From JBCCMQ01 sp039026235 (lineage in GTDB: Bacteria; Pseudomonadota; Alphaproteobacteria; Rhodobacterales; Rhodobacteraceae): a stretch of 64,000 nucleotides of DNA. Made by a program: the position numbers and the translations under genes. Positions 1 to 7,625 of the stretch are shown here, piece by piece (the first letter of the stretch is position 1; every line of letters starts with the position of its first letter). The notes below the pieces were generated by a model that saw nothing but the letters and a program-made list of their open reading frames with translations, did no database searches and was not told the origin of the DNA. The stretch is taken from contig JBCCMQ010000002.1 of the NCBI GenBank assembly GCA_039026235.1, forward strand, positions 284,786 to 348,785. The letters run 5' to 3'.

Positions 1-1071
1 GATGAAAACCAGTTCTTGGCGGCGGTCCCCCCAGGGCTCTTGCCAGTGATCTGCCATATAGGAGCGTGCCGCGTCATGGGTTGGCCAGCGGTCACGCGGA
101 ACCGAGGCCCACCACGTGCCGAGCGGTTTGATTGAAGAAAGGCTTCCCGCCAGTGAAAACTCGGCGACCCATGTCGGTCGCGTAGCAATCCAGAAGTGCC
201 CTTTTGCACGGATTACACCGGGAAGTTCTCCGTTGAGGACCTTCAGGATCCTTTCCGGCTCAAACGGTTGACGCGCCCGGTAGACGTAACTTGCCACGCC
301 GTATTCCTCTGTCTCCGGCGTATGGTCGGCAAAGCCATAAAGCTCCTTTGCCCACATCGGGTGTTCATGAGCCTTCTGAAAATCGAAAAGGCCGGTATCG
401 AGAATTTCGGTGCTGGCCACATGTGAATGATTAGTCTCAATTATCTTCGCATCGGCATTGAGGGAGCGGATGATCTGGCGTGCCGCATTTGTCCGCTGAA
501 CCCCGGCGTCAGCGGTTTTGTTCAGGATAACGACATCGGCGAATTCAATCTGCTCAACCAATAGGTTGACTAGCGTGCGGTCATCCTCTTCGCCCACCGT
601 CTCGCCACGGTCGCTAAGGAAATCGTGGCTGGTGTAGTCTTCCAATAGGTTAACTGCGTCGACCACAGTCACCATGGTATCCAGTCGGCTGACATCTGAC
701 AGGCTTTGCCCGTGTTCGTCGCGGAAATCGAAAGTGGCTGCAACGGGCAGCGGCTCAGATATGCCGGTCGACTCGATCAGCAGATAGTCAAATCGTCCGT
801 CCTCAGCCAGGCGCCGTACTTCCTCTAAGAGGTCATCGCGCAACGTGCAGCAAATGCAGCCGTTGGACATCTCGACCAGCGTTTCATCCGTTCGGCTGAG
901 TTCCGTATCGGCCCGCACGAGGTCTGCATCAATGTTCACCTCGGACATGTCATTGACGATTACGGCGACGCGGCGCCCTTCGCGGTTATTGAGCACACGG
1001 TTCAAAAGTGTGGTCTTACCGGCGCCCAGAAAGCCTGAGAGAACGGTTACAGGTAGTCGTGCGTCAGTCAT
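1..1071 (-). CDS. COG0523 (CobW/YjiA-type) metal-chaperone GTPase with CxCC, 3' end outside window
   Basis: This is a P-loop GTPase of the G3E/COG0523 family, whose members hand metal ions such as zinc, cobalt or nickel to client proteins. About 356 residues are visible and the gene runs off the left edge. Residues 13-20 form the Walker A motif GFLGAGKT, and residues 71-75 give the metal-site signature GCICC. The G4 position reads NKTA rather than NKxD. The CobW C-terminal domain begins around residue 240. The ATG at 1071 overlaps the last 8 bases of the upstream flavoprotein gene, so the two are probably translationally coupled. The family call is firm. The metal and the client protein are unknown. 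Confidence 0.9.
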   Translation of the reverse strand, partial: MTDARLPVTVLSGFLGAGKTTLLNRVLNNREGRRVAVIVNDMSEVNIDADLVRADTELSRTDETLVEMSNGCICCTLRDDLLEEVRRLAEDGRFDYLLIESTGISEPLPVAATFDFRDEHGQSLSDVSRLDTMVTVVDAVNLLEDYTSHDFLSDRGETVGEEDDRTLVNLLVEQIEFADVVILNKTADAGVQRTNAARQIIRSLNADAKIIETNHSHVASTEILDTGLFDFQKAHEHPMWAKELYGFADHTPETEEYGVASYVYRARQPFEPERILKVLNGELPGVIRAKGHFWIATRPTWVAEFSLAGSLSSIKPLGTWWASVPRDRWPTHDAARSYMADHWQEPWGDRRQELVFI

Positions 1072-1987
1072 GGCTGGAATCCTCTAGCGGCTGAACGAAG
1101 GTGGGAAAGATCAGAGATTGGTGGCAACCGATGCCGGCGGTCGCTCCATCCCCGATGGCGGAAGTAACATTGTGTCCCGGACGGGCGCAGTCGCCTGCGG
1201 CAAAGACCCCGGCGACTGAGGTCTGGCCCATCAGACCTACCTGAACGTACGGCCCCAACGGTCCGTCTGCTGTGGCGCAGCCAAGATCTGCGGCGGGCGT
1301 GCCGCCAAAGCTGACCCGGGGCGCAACAAAAATGGCTGCAAACTCTGCTGTTTGCCCGTCTTGGAATGTGACGGTGACGCCTGAGTTGCCGGAGGCCAGG
1401 CGGACAACGGACCGAGGGTCGTGCGAAAATCTGTTTTCTTCTACGGAGTTGATGTCGAAGTCGCCGGCAGTGCCGGTAAGAACGGTGACTTCGTCACTCC
1501 AGTCAGAACGGAGCAGCTCGGCTTGGTGGCCGGACATGGCGTGGTTCGCAAGAACGGCAAGGGGGCGATCCCGTACCTCATAGCCGTGGCAATAAGGGCA
1601 GTGCAAAAGCGTCCGTCCCCAGGCTTCCCGTGCCCCGGGAATGTCGGGAAGCGTGTCGTGGACGCCGTGCGCAAGGATAATGCGCTTTGACTTCACAACT
1701 TTGGTAGAGGCCATCGCAACCTCGAAGCCGCCATCGATGGCCTGCACCCGTGTCACTTTGTCTTCGACAAAACCGATTGAAGGGTAGGCATCCACATCGT
1801 TTCGAAACTTCTCAAGAATGTTGGCGGGTTTGGTGCCGTCCCAGCCCGGCACGCCGTGCGCTGCCTGCGACGGTGCGTTGCGTGGGCTGCCGGAATTTAC
1901 CACGGTCACTTTGCGCCGAGCGCGGCCAAGCTGTAGGGCGGCGGACAAGCCGGCGAAACTACCACCTACGATAACCGTGTCCTGCAT
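1064..1987 (-). CDS. Thioredoxin-reductase-like FAD/NAD(P)H oxidoreductase
   Basis: This 307-residue pyridine-nucleotide disulfide oxidoreductase resembles TrxB. It has an N-terminal FAD motif (VGGSFAG, residues 7-13), a redox pair CPYC at 130-133, and the second FAD motif GVFAAGDC near residue 270. Stand-alone proteins of this type often act on small thiols or unidentified disulfides rather than on thioredoxin itself, so the substrate is open. It is divergent from an Rrf2 regulator at 2090 and overlaps the downstream COG0523 GTPase by 8 bp, which suggests a redox and metal-handling operon. The start at 1987 fits the family, whose members begin only a few residues before the FAD motif. Confidence 0.88.
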   Translation of the reverse strand: MQDTVIVGGSFAGLSAALQLGRARRKVTVVNSGSPRNAPSQAAHGVPGWDGTKPANILEKFRNDVDAYPSIGFVEDKVTRVQAIDGGFEVAMASTKVVKSKRIILAHGVHDTLPDIPGAREAWGRTLLHCPYCHGYEVRDRPLAVLANHAMSGHQAELLRSDWSDEVTVLTGTAGDFDINSVEENRFSHDPRSVVRLASGNSGVTVTFQDGQTAEFAAIFVAPRVSFGGTPAADLGCATADGPLGPYVQVGLMGQTSVAGVFAAGDCARPGHNVTSAIGDGATAGIGCHQSLIFPTFVQPLEDSSHD

Positions 1988-2019
1988 GCTATCAGCCCAT
2001 AATCTGCTCTTTGGAAGAA

Positions 2020-2040
2020 TCGTAATTTAAAGAGTTACGA
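2020..2040. promoter_or_regulatory. Inverted repeat between trxB-like gene and Rrf2 gene (putative operator)
   Basis: TCGTAA at 2020-2025 and TTACGA at 2035-2040 form perfect 6-bp arms 9 bp apart in the 102-bp divergent intergenic region. A further TTACG lies at 2061-2065. The position fits an operator for the neighbouring Rrf2-family regulator that could control both directions. The binding protein is inferred from position only. Confidence 0.5.
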
Positions 2041-2089
2041 TCTATTCGCAATCTCAGATGTTACGTTTGGGGTGAAAAAGGACTGACGA

Positions 2090-2500
2090 ATGAAGCGTAA
2101 CAGCCGGCTCGCGCTCGCTCTTCACACTCTTGGCCACATGGCAGCGGATGATCGCGTCAGAACCTCGTCCATCATCGCCGATCATGCCGGCACGAACCCC
2201 GTCGTTGTGCGCCGGGTTTTGGGCAAATTGAGAGAGGCGGGGATCGTGCAATCGGAAAAGGGGCCGACCGGCGGATGGCGTCTTGCGCGCGATCCGAAGA
2301 ATATCACGCTGGCAGACGTTTACCTTGCCTTGGGCGAGCGATTGATAGCGACTGATGCACCAGATGATGCACCATCCTGTTCGGTCGAGGATGCGCTGCA
2401 CCGCCGCGTCTCAAGCATGATCGCCGGGATTGAAGAAAGCTTCGTCGCGCGGCTGGCTGCGACAACAATCGCGGAAGTGCAAGAGGCGGAAAAGCCCTGA
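2090..2500 (+). CDS. Rrf2-family transcriptional regulator
   Basis: This 136-residue protein has the Rrf2 winged helix-turn-helix at its N-terminus (residues about 20-75, with GPTGGWRLA as the wing). Rrf2 proteins such as IscR and NsrR bind an iron-sulfur cluster through three cysteines. Here only one cysteine is visible, near residue 112 (APSCSVEDAL), so an Fe-S cluster is unlikely and thiol-based or ligand sensing is more plausible. An AAGGA ribosome site lies 7 bases before the ATG. It is transcribed away from the thioredoxin-reductase-like gene, which it probably controls through the inverted repeat at 2020-2040. Confidence 0.88.
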   Translation: MKRNSRLALALHTLGHMAADDRVRTSSIIADHAGTNPVVVRRVLGKLREAGIVQSEKGPTGGWRLARDPKNITLADVYLALGERLIATDAPDDAPSCSVEDALHRRVSSMIAGIEESFVARLAATTIAEVQEAEKP

Positions 2501-2932
2501 GGTGCTAACTGCCCGACCGCGGTCCAAACTCAGTTCGGCAAGTGTTCGCAGCCCTGGCAATGAAGCTGCGAGTTGCACCCGAGGTGCAGCGGGGTGACGC
2601 ACCTGTCAGTTTCACTCCAGAAGGGATATTGCACTGCAAAAATGTTATACTATAACACCTTGGATGTGCGGTGCTGCGTCCAGGAATTTGGTCGCGATGG
2701 CGCCCGCACTGCCAGGGTGTAAAGCCCCAGCCTGAAAGACGCATAGGCCACGCGCGCACACACTTGGGGGCGCGGAATCATTGGCGGTGACGACGGGAGA
2801 GACAATGGCATTTGTGCCAAGGACAGACAGGTATTGCCAAAATGGTCTGGATGAACGCGGCTGTGACCCAACAGCCCGCGTTTTGGGACCGCGCCGATGA
2901 TCCGCGAAAACGGAATTCATTTTCCAGAACAT
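2501..2932. other. 432-bp non-coding stretch holding the Zur-like site
   Basis: No convincing reading frame is seen here. The notable content is the palindrome at 2643-2657 with A+T-rich flanks that could also supply a -10 element. The rest appears to be the leader of the flavoprotein gene or unassigned sequence. Confidence 0.5.
2643..2657. promoter_or_regulatory. Zur-type palindrome (zinc-uptake-regulator box)
   Basis: A perfect 15-bp palindrome with a central C, TGTTATA-C-TATAACA. Over the 23 bp centred on 2650 it matches 18 of 22 fixed positions of the published gammaproteobacterial Zur consensus GAAATGTTATA-N-TATAACATTTC. It lies about 275 bp before the flavoprotein start. Zinc-responsive repression of the downstream pair is inferred, and no zur gene is in the window. 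Confidence 0.6.
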
Positions 2933-4036
2933 ATGAACGTTGCTGTCATTGGTGCAGGACCGGCGGGTCTGGGTGTCGCCAGGGTCTTAAGGGATCTAGC
3001 GATTCCGGACGTCTGGGTACTGGAACGGGGGAAAATTGGTCAGAGCTTTCTTGACTGGCCGGCCGAGACCCGCCTGTTGACACCGTCCTTCCCCGGCAAC
3101 GTCTTTGGCGTGACCGATCTCAACGCCATTAGCTTCGATAGTTCACCCGGCTGGTCGCTTCGTTCCGAACATCCAGACGGTCGCACCTATGCGAAATACC
3201 TGGAATACGCTTCAGAGGCGTTTGGCCTCAATGTCCAGTGCGGCGTCGATGTGCACACCATCAAGCCGAAGGATGACGGCTTTTCAATCGATACCAGCCG
3301 GGGAACGTTCACTGCGGATTTTGTCATCTGGGCCTGCGGCCATTTTGGCGCGCCATCGGGTGGCGGATTGCCCGGTGCCGAGCTTGGCCATCATTATGGC
3401 ACCTTCAAGAGCTGGAACGAGATTGCCGAAGACGTGGTCTATGTGATCGGCGGATACGAGAGCGGGGTGGACGCGGCCATCGGGATTGCACAGAAGGGCA
3501 AAGAGGTCGTCGTGCTTGACCGCGGTGCCCCGTGGCTCGACGGCGATAAGGACCCGAGCCGCAGCCTGTCTCCCTATACCCAGCAGCGCTTGAATGTGTT
3601 CAGACAGTGTCTGTCGATCACGCTGTTACCGGATGCCGAGATCATCGCATTGGAGCAGGAGAAGGATGGCATTCACATCCTGGCAGGCGACGGACGATCA
3701 TGGTTGTCAGAAGGGCCGCCTGTTTTGGCCACGGGTTTTGGCTCTGGGACCGCGCGGGTATCGGAATGGTTCGACTACGACCCCGACGGCATACCGATGC
3801 TGACCGCGCAGGATGAATCCACTGCCATGCCCGGGCTTTTTCTGGTGGGTCCAGAGGTGTCGCACCAAGGGCATCTCTTTTGCTTTATCTATAAGTTCCG
3901 GCAGCGTTTCGCCGTCGTGGCGCACGCTATCGCCGGACGTATGGGCGTCGATACCACGCCGCTTGAGATCTACTATGACAATAACATGTTCCTGGACGAT
4001 CTGACCTGCTGCGATGATGACAAATGCTTGTGTTGA
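2933..4036 (+). CDS. FAD-dependent NAD(P) oxidoreductase (CzcO-like) with Cys-rich C-terminal tail
   Basis: This 367-residue flavoprotein of the COG2072/CzcO type has an N-terminal FAD motif GAGPAG (residues 7-12) and a second dinucleotide motif GGYESG at about 173-178. The reaction is not known. The last nine residues read CCDDDKCLC, an unusual cluster of four cysteines and three aspartates that looks suited to metal binding. A start at 2897 would add 12 residues; 2933 is preferred because the family begins directly at the FAD strand, although neither start has a clear ribosome site. It sits 45 bp before an ACR3-fold transporter and downstream of a Zur-like box. This points to metal or metalloid handling, and an ArsO-like arsenic role is an alternative. 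Confidence 0.8.
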   Translation: MNVAVIGAGPAGLGVARVLRDLAIPDVWVLERGKIGQSFLDWPAETRLLTPSFPGNVFGVTDLNAISFDSSPGWSLRSEHPDGRTYAKYLEYASEAFGLNVQCGVDVHTIKPKDDGFSIDTSRGTFTADFVIWACGHFGAPSGGGLPGAELGHHYGTFKSWNEIAEDVVYVIGGYESGVDAAIGIAQKGKEVVVLDRGAPWLDGDKDPSRSLSPYTQQRLNVFRQCLSITLLPDAEIIALEQEKDGIHILAGDGRSWLSEGPPVLATGFGSGTARVSEWFDYDPDGIPMLTAQDESTAMPGLFLVGPEVSHQGHLFCFIYKFRQRFAVVAHAIAGRMGVDTTPLEIYYDNNMFLDDLTCCDDDKCLC

Positions 4037-4081
4037 GCGGCGGCAGATGGCGCTGATAGCGAATGTAGAGGTCTGAGGCAT

Positions 4082-5104
4082 ATGTCTCTAGAAGATACGC
4101 CGTCTCAGGCTGCAAATGGCCGGAGCGAAAACGAGAACGGCCCTGCCGCGGGCGGCGTGGCCGGAGTTTTTCTTGGCGCCATACTGGCAGGTGTCATTCT
4201 TGGCCTTTCTGCGCCTTCTGCCGGCGAAGCTGCGTCACGCGGCGTAGACGCGACCCTCCTGGTCATGATCTGCCTGCTCTTTTTTGACTTGCGACTGGAC
4301 GCCGTTTTCCAGGCCGTCGGCAAACTTCGGTTTCTGGCGCTCGCTTGGGGCGCAAACTTCCTGATTGTACCTTTTATTGGCTTAGCCATCGCAAGCCTTG
4401 TTTTGCCCAACCAACCCCTGCTTTTTGCAGGCTTGATGATCTATTTCCTTGCACCATGCACGGACTGGTTTCTTGGGTTCACGCAGATGGCCGACGGTGA
4501 CATCGAGCTTGGGGCGGCCCTGATACCTTTAAACCTGATCACCCAGTTGTTGCTTTTCCCGGTCTGGATTTGGCTGTTTACCCAGCACACGGGTCTGGTG
4601 GATTTAACGACGATCCCCGGCATTCTCGCGCAGTGGTTTCTGCTGCCGCTGATCGCGGCACAGGCTTTACGCTTTGGGCTGGAAAAGACAATGCCAAGCG
4701 AGGCCTTTGGGACCCTCTTAGAATGGACCGGTCGGTTCGTCCCCTTTGCCCTTGCGGTCCTGATCTTCCAGATTTTTGCTGCAAACGTTGGCTTGATTGC
4801 GGACCACCTCCACAGCTTTGCGCTGATTTCATTGGCGGTTTTTCTGTTTTTCACCGCAACATTCCTTGTTGGCGAAGGACTTGCGCGACTGGCCCACCTG
4901 GCCTACCCGCAGCGCGCGCTTCTCGCCATGACCATGGCCGCCCGCAATGCTCCGCTGATGCTCGTCATTACTGCGGCGGCGTTACCTGATCAGCCGCTCA
5001 TCCTGGCAGCTTTGGTCATCGGAATGCTGGTTGAGATCCCGCACCTCACAGTCCTGCGGCAGGTCCTGCTTGCGCGGCGCGAAGTCCGCCCCGGGCTGGG
5101 TTAG
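4082..5104 (+). CDS. ACR3/bile-acid-symporter-fold membrane transporter
   Basis: This is a 340-residue integral membrane protein with about ten hydrophobic segments after a charged N-terminus of about 25 residues. The segment FLAPCTDWFLGF (Cys 126) sits where ACR3 arsenite exporters carry their essential membrane cysteine. The pattern GAALIPLN that follows is typical of the ACR3/BASS superfamily. Arsenite export is the default family role. The pairing with a flavoprotein that has a Cys/Asp tail, the Zur-like box upstream and the COG0523 neighbours make another metal or a thiol-metal complex possible. It begins 45 bp after the flavoprotein gene and is probably in the same transcript. Confidence 0.78.
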   Translation: MSLEDTPSQAANGRSENENGPAAGGVAGVFLGAILAGVILGLSAPSAGEAASRGVDATLLVMICLLFFDLRLDAVFQAVGKLRFLALAWGANFLIVPFIGLAIASLVLPNQPLLFAGLMIYFLAPCTDWFLGFTQMADGDIELGAALIPLNLITQLLLFPVWIWLFTQHTGLVDLTTIPGILAQWFLLPLIAAQALRFGLEKTMPSEAFGTLLEWTGRFVPFALAVLIFQIFAANVGLIADHLHSFALISLAVFLFFTATFLVGEGLARLAHLAYPQRALLAMTMAARNAPLMLVITAAALPDQPLILAALVIGMLVEIPHLTVLRQVLLARREVRPGLG

Positions 5105-5107
5105 GTC

Positions 5108-5326
5108 TTAGGCGCTATCAAGGTCATCGGCCGCCTGTCGAAACCACGCAAGCGTGCGCGCGTGATGCGCCGGTCCCCAGCGTTCAATAAATTTCTGGGT
5201 GTGGTAGTCCTTATCGTCTCCTAGCGCCGCGATCCGTTCCTGAACATAGCTTGGCGTCAAGGGGATGTCGCATTTCACGGTGATGCAGTGTTTCCATTCG
5301 TCATATGTGGTCGGAACGAAAGACAT
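5108..5326 (-). CDS. Small uncharacterised protein, 72 aa
   Basis: I do not recognise this protein. It has 72 residues, two cysteines or histidines near the N-terminus (KHCITVKC) and an HH pair near the C-terminus (GPAHHART), with no signal peptide or membrane segment. A clear AGGAAA ribosome site precedes the ATG at 5326, which supports a real gene. It lies 158 bp downstream of the second COG0523 GTPase on the same strand and ends 3 bp from the convergent transporter gene. A client or accessory role in the metal cluster is a guess from position and from its Cys/His content. Confidence 0.7.
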   Translation of the reverse strand: MSFVPTTYDEWKHCITVKCDIPLTPSYVQERIAALGDDKDYHTQKFIERWGPAHHARTLAWFRQAADDLDSA

Positions 5327-5484
5327 CGTTTCCTCATGTCTTGGTAAACGGATTTTGTTGGCGTTGGCGGGCTTTAAGTGCCCAAAGGCTACTCGCCATC
5401 ATAGCCCGGAGCGCGACCAGAACAACCGGTTACCGTACAGACGGACGACCCTTTGTCTCTCGTTTGCGGGCGGCGTATTCGCCG

Positions 5485-6696
5485 TCACTCTGCTTTGAGT
5501 GTTGCCACGCTCTTCGGCCAGGGATCGGGGAAAGCCTCTCCCTTTTTCCAGGCGGCGATCTCTGCGTCGGTGCAAAAGCAAGTCTCAAGCTCGCCGACAA
5601 AGGCGTCGAGTTCCGCCTCGTTTCCGATCACAGTAAGCTGGCAGCGACGGTCTCCAAAGTCGGGATGCGCTTTGGCGAGCTTTTCCTTCATGCCCTCTTT
5701 TTCCCAGTCGGACAGATTAAGACTTTTGTCCTCAAGCGCGCTGATTTTCCAGTAGTTGACGATTTCCAGCCCGACGCTTCCGCCGGTCTGGTTCCAGAGC
5801 AGCACCAGATTGTCGCGCGTTGGAAGCCAGAAAAAACCTTTGCTGCGATAGATGCCGATACCAAGGAACTTGTTATAGACATCCCACAGCCGTTGGGGGT
5901 GAAACGGGCGCGGATTGCGCAAGACGCGGCTGGAGATCTCGTAACTTTCCGGTTGCGCGATGGTCGCGCCGCCGTGCTCTGCGTCCCACTGGGCCAATTC
6001 GGCGCCAAGGGTTTCGACACGGGCGAAATCATATTCCGGCATGGCGAGGATCTTCTCAAGGCTGAGATTGCCCCATTGCATGGCAAGAATGTCGGCAAAC
6101 GGGTTCAGCGGATGCACGGCTTCGGCCACCTGTTGCAAGACATCGCGCGAGACCTTGTCGCTCTTGCTAAGCAGGACGCGACTGGCAAACATGATTTGTT
6201 CGGCCAGAAGGTTCTCAATGCCGCGCCGTCCGGCTTGAAGGTTGCCACTGGCGTTCGGATGGATCGCGCGTCCAAAATCATGGTCCTGCCAAAGTACCAC
6301 GCTGTCCACGACCGATAGAAACCCGTGAAGCCGCAGTTCCGGCATCTCGCGGATTGCGCTCAGCAATGGCCAGGGATGTGTGCTTCCAGAGGTTTCGATC
6401 AAAAGATGGCTGACTTTCCGGTCGCCCAAAACATCGTGCACGGCTTTTTTGAAGCGAGGTAGTCCGTCGGTGCTGCTGATGCTTCCGCCCGGGATTGAAG
6501 CGAAATGCGGGCTCTTGCGGGAAATGACCTCGCTTGTGTCGAGCACGGAGCCGTCGACATCGAGCGTGCTCATTTCATTCACGACAACCCCAAGTGTTAC
6601 GTCCGGCAAACCACGGGCCTGCACCAAGAGGTTCTGCAAAAGGGTGGTTTTCCCTGCGCCAAGGAAGCCGTTCAGAATTGTTGTTGGTATCGGCAT
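5485..6696 (-). CDS. COG0523-family GTPase lacking the CxCC motif
   Basis: This 403-residue G3E GTPase has an intact Walker A (GFLGAGKT, residues 10-17) and a G4-like SKSD near residue 178. At residues 70-76, where COG0523 proteins carry GCxCC, it reads GGSISST, so all three metal-binding cysteines are serines. The C-terminal CobW domain is present and keeps a CFC motif near residue 374. Some COG0523 subfamilies lack CxCC and are thought to have other metal sites or regulatory roles. A GGAG ribosome site lies 8 bases before the ATG. An imperfect 15-bp palindrome related to the Zur-like box lies 27 bp upstream, suggesting joint control with the left-end cluster. Confidence 0.88.
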   Translation of the reverse strand: MPIPTTILNGFLGAGKTTLLQNLLVQARGLPDVTLGVVVNEMSTLDVDGSVLDTSEVISRKSPHFASIPGGSISSTDGLPRFKKAVHDVLGDRKVSHLLIETSGSTHPWPLLSAIREMPELRLHGFLSVVDSVVLWQDHDFGRAIHPNASGNLQAGRRGIENLLAEQIMFASRVLLSKSDKVSRDVLQQVAEAVHPLNPFADILAMQWGNLSLEKILAMPEYDFARVETLGAELAQWDAEHGGATIAQPESYEISSRVLRNPRPFHPQRLWDVYNKFLGIGIYRSKGFFWLPTRDNLVLLWNQTGGSVGLEIVNYWKISALEDKSLNLSDWEKEGMKEKLAKAHPDFGDRRCQLTVIGNEAELDAFVGELETCFCTDAEIAAWKKGEAFPDPWPKSVATLKAE

Positions 6697-6722
6697 GGGC
6701 GCTCCGGAGGACTCACTTTAAG

Positions 6723-6737
6723 TGTTACTTAGTTACA
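6723..6737. promoter_or_regulatory. Imperfect palindrome upstream of second COG0523 gene
   Basis: TGTTACT-T-AGTTACA is a 15-bp palindrome with one mismatched pair, the same length and outer bases (TGTTA...TAACA type) as the site at 2643-2657. It agrees with that site at 10 of 14 arm positions. It lies 27 bp before the GTPase start. It may be a weak site for the same regulator. Confidence 0.4.
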
Positions 6738-7160
6738 TCGAAGCAGGGCCGCCATGGCAAAGCATGTTCGGAAAAGTTAGTGGTGTTTTCCCGTCACCGG
6801 AGCAGGATTCCGGTACCTCGCTAAGGGCAGCGGTTAGCGCAAGCCGACATCCAGTAGCCTACGTCTTGGTCTATTTGCGAAGGATATCAGGGTGTAGTAC
6901 CTACGCCTGCGGCCGCCGGCCTCGTCGGTTTGAACCAAGGCGTGACTGAGCCGGACTCAGGGGCGCTGTCTTTGGCGGAAGCCTGCCCCAGCCATGACCT
7001 CGGAAAATCCCGGTCATCCCGCTTGCCAGTCGCGGCGGAGCTAAAGTCTCTGTAAGGTTGTGTCTAGGCCTCGATAAGGCCATCATGAACGCTGTCATCT
7101 CTTGCCGCAATGAAGTATCGTTCCTCAATATAGTCCGAAGTCATTTTGTGAGGTTTGGCC
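6738..7160. other. About 420 bp without a supported gene
   Basis: No reading frame here has both a ribosome site and protein-like composition. The stretch separates the metal cluster from a small membrane-protein gene. I see no repeats, tRNA or clear promoter beyond the palindrome at its left end. Confidence 0.5.
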
Positions 7161-7625
7161 ATGGGACGGGATGACGACAGTGGGTCTTCCGGGTACTGGG
7201 GCGGAACGGGCGGCGATCCTTATAGCAAAGAACACGCGATGGGTCGCGAGCTTCGTCAGCACCACGACAGCACGCTGGCAAGTATGCGGGCAAGTATGCG
7301 GGCAAGTGACGAACGCCTGAATGCGGCATCGCGCGCCAGCGGCCCGGCGGAGCCATTTAGTTTTACCAAATCGGTATTCGCAGTCCTTGCGATCTGTTTG
7401 TGCTGGCAGGTTGGCGCGGCGTTAAACGCCGTGGGTGTGTCCGTTTGGCTCGTTTTCGGTGTCCCCATCGGTCTCCTAATGGGACTGGTCGCGGTCTCCC
7501 GGCACCGTCTGTTCAAACGTTACGCAAGAATTGCACTCTTTTTGGCGGTTGCTGGTTTCTTTCTTTTACCTGGAGTGCGCGATGCTCTTTTGACAGGGCT
7601 GATCTGGCTTAATCCCATGTCGTGA
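7161..7625 (+). CDS. Hypothetical membrane protein, 154 aa
   Basis: I do not recognise this protein. The N-terminal 60 residues are hydrophilic and contain a short duplicated segment (SMRA repeated, residues about 40-47). Three hydrophobic segments follow, at about residues 70-90, 92-112 and 125-145. The ATG at 7161 has GAGG 7 bases upstream; a TTG at 7155 is a poorer alternative. It stands alone between the metal cluster and tRNA-Glu. It is probably an inner-membrane protein of unknown role. Confidence 0.65.
   Translation: MGRDDDSGSSGYWGGTGGDPYSKEHAMGRELRQHHDSTLASMRASMRASDERLNAASRASGPAEPFSFTKSVFAVLAICLCWQVGAALNAVGVSVWLVFGVPIGLLMGLVAVSRHRLFKRYARIALFLAVAGFFLLPGVRDALLTGLIWLNPMS
7278..7301 (+). 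repeat. 12-bp tandem duplication inside the small membrane-protein gene
   Basis: Two exact copies of GCAAGTATGCGG lie end to end, followed by a partial third copy (7302-7308). The duplication is in frame and yields a repeated SMRA tetrapeptide, so length variation there would not shift the frame. Confidence 0.8.

Noticed and set aside
5305..6318. 337-codon plus-strand frame over the second COG0523 gene
   Set aside because: Lies opposite the GTPase, whose motifs are unambiguous on the minus strand.
6718..6732. CtrA site TTAA-N7-TTAG near the second COG0523 gene
   Set aside because: One mismatch in the second half and overlap with the better-supported palindrome at 6723-6737.
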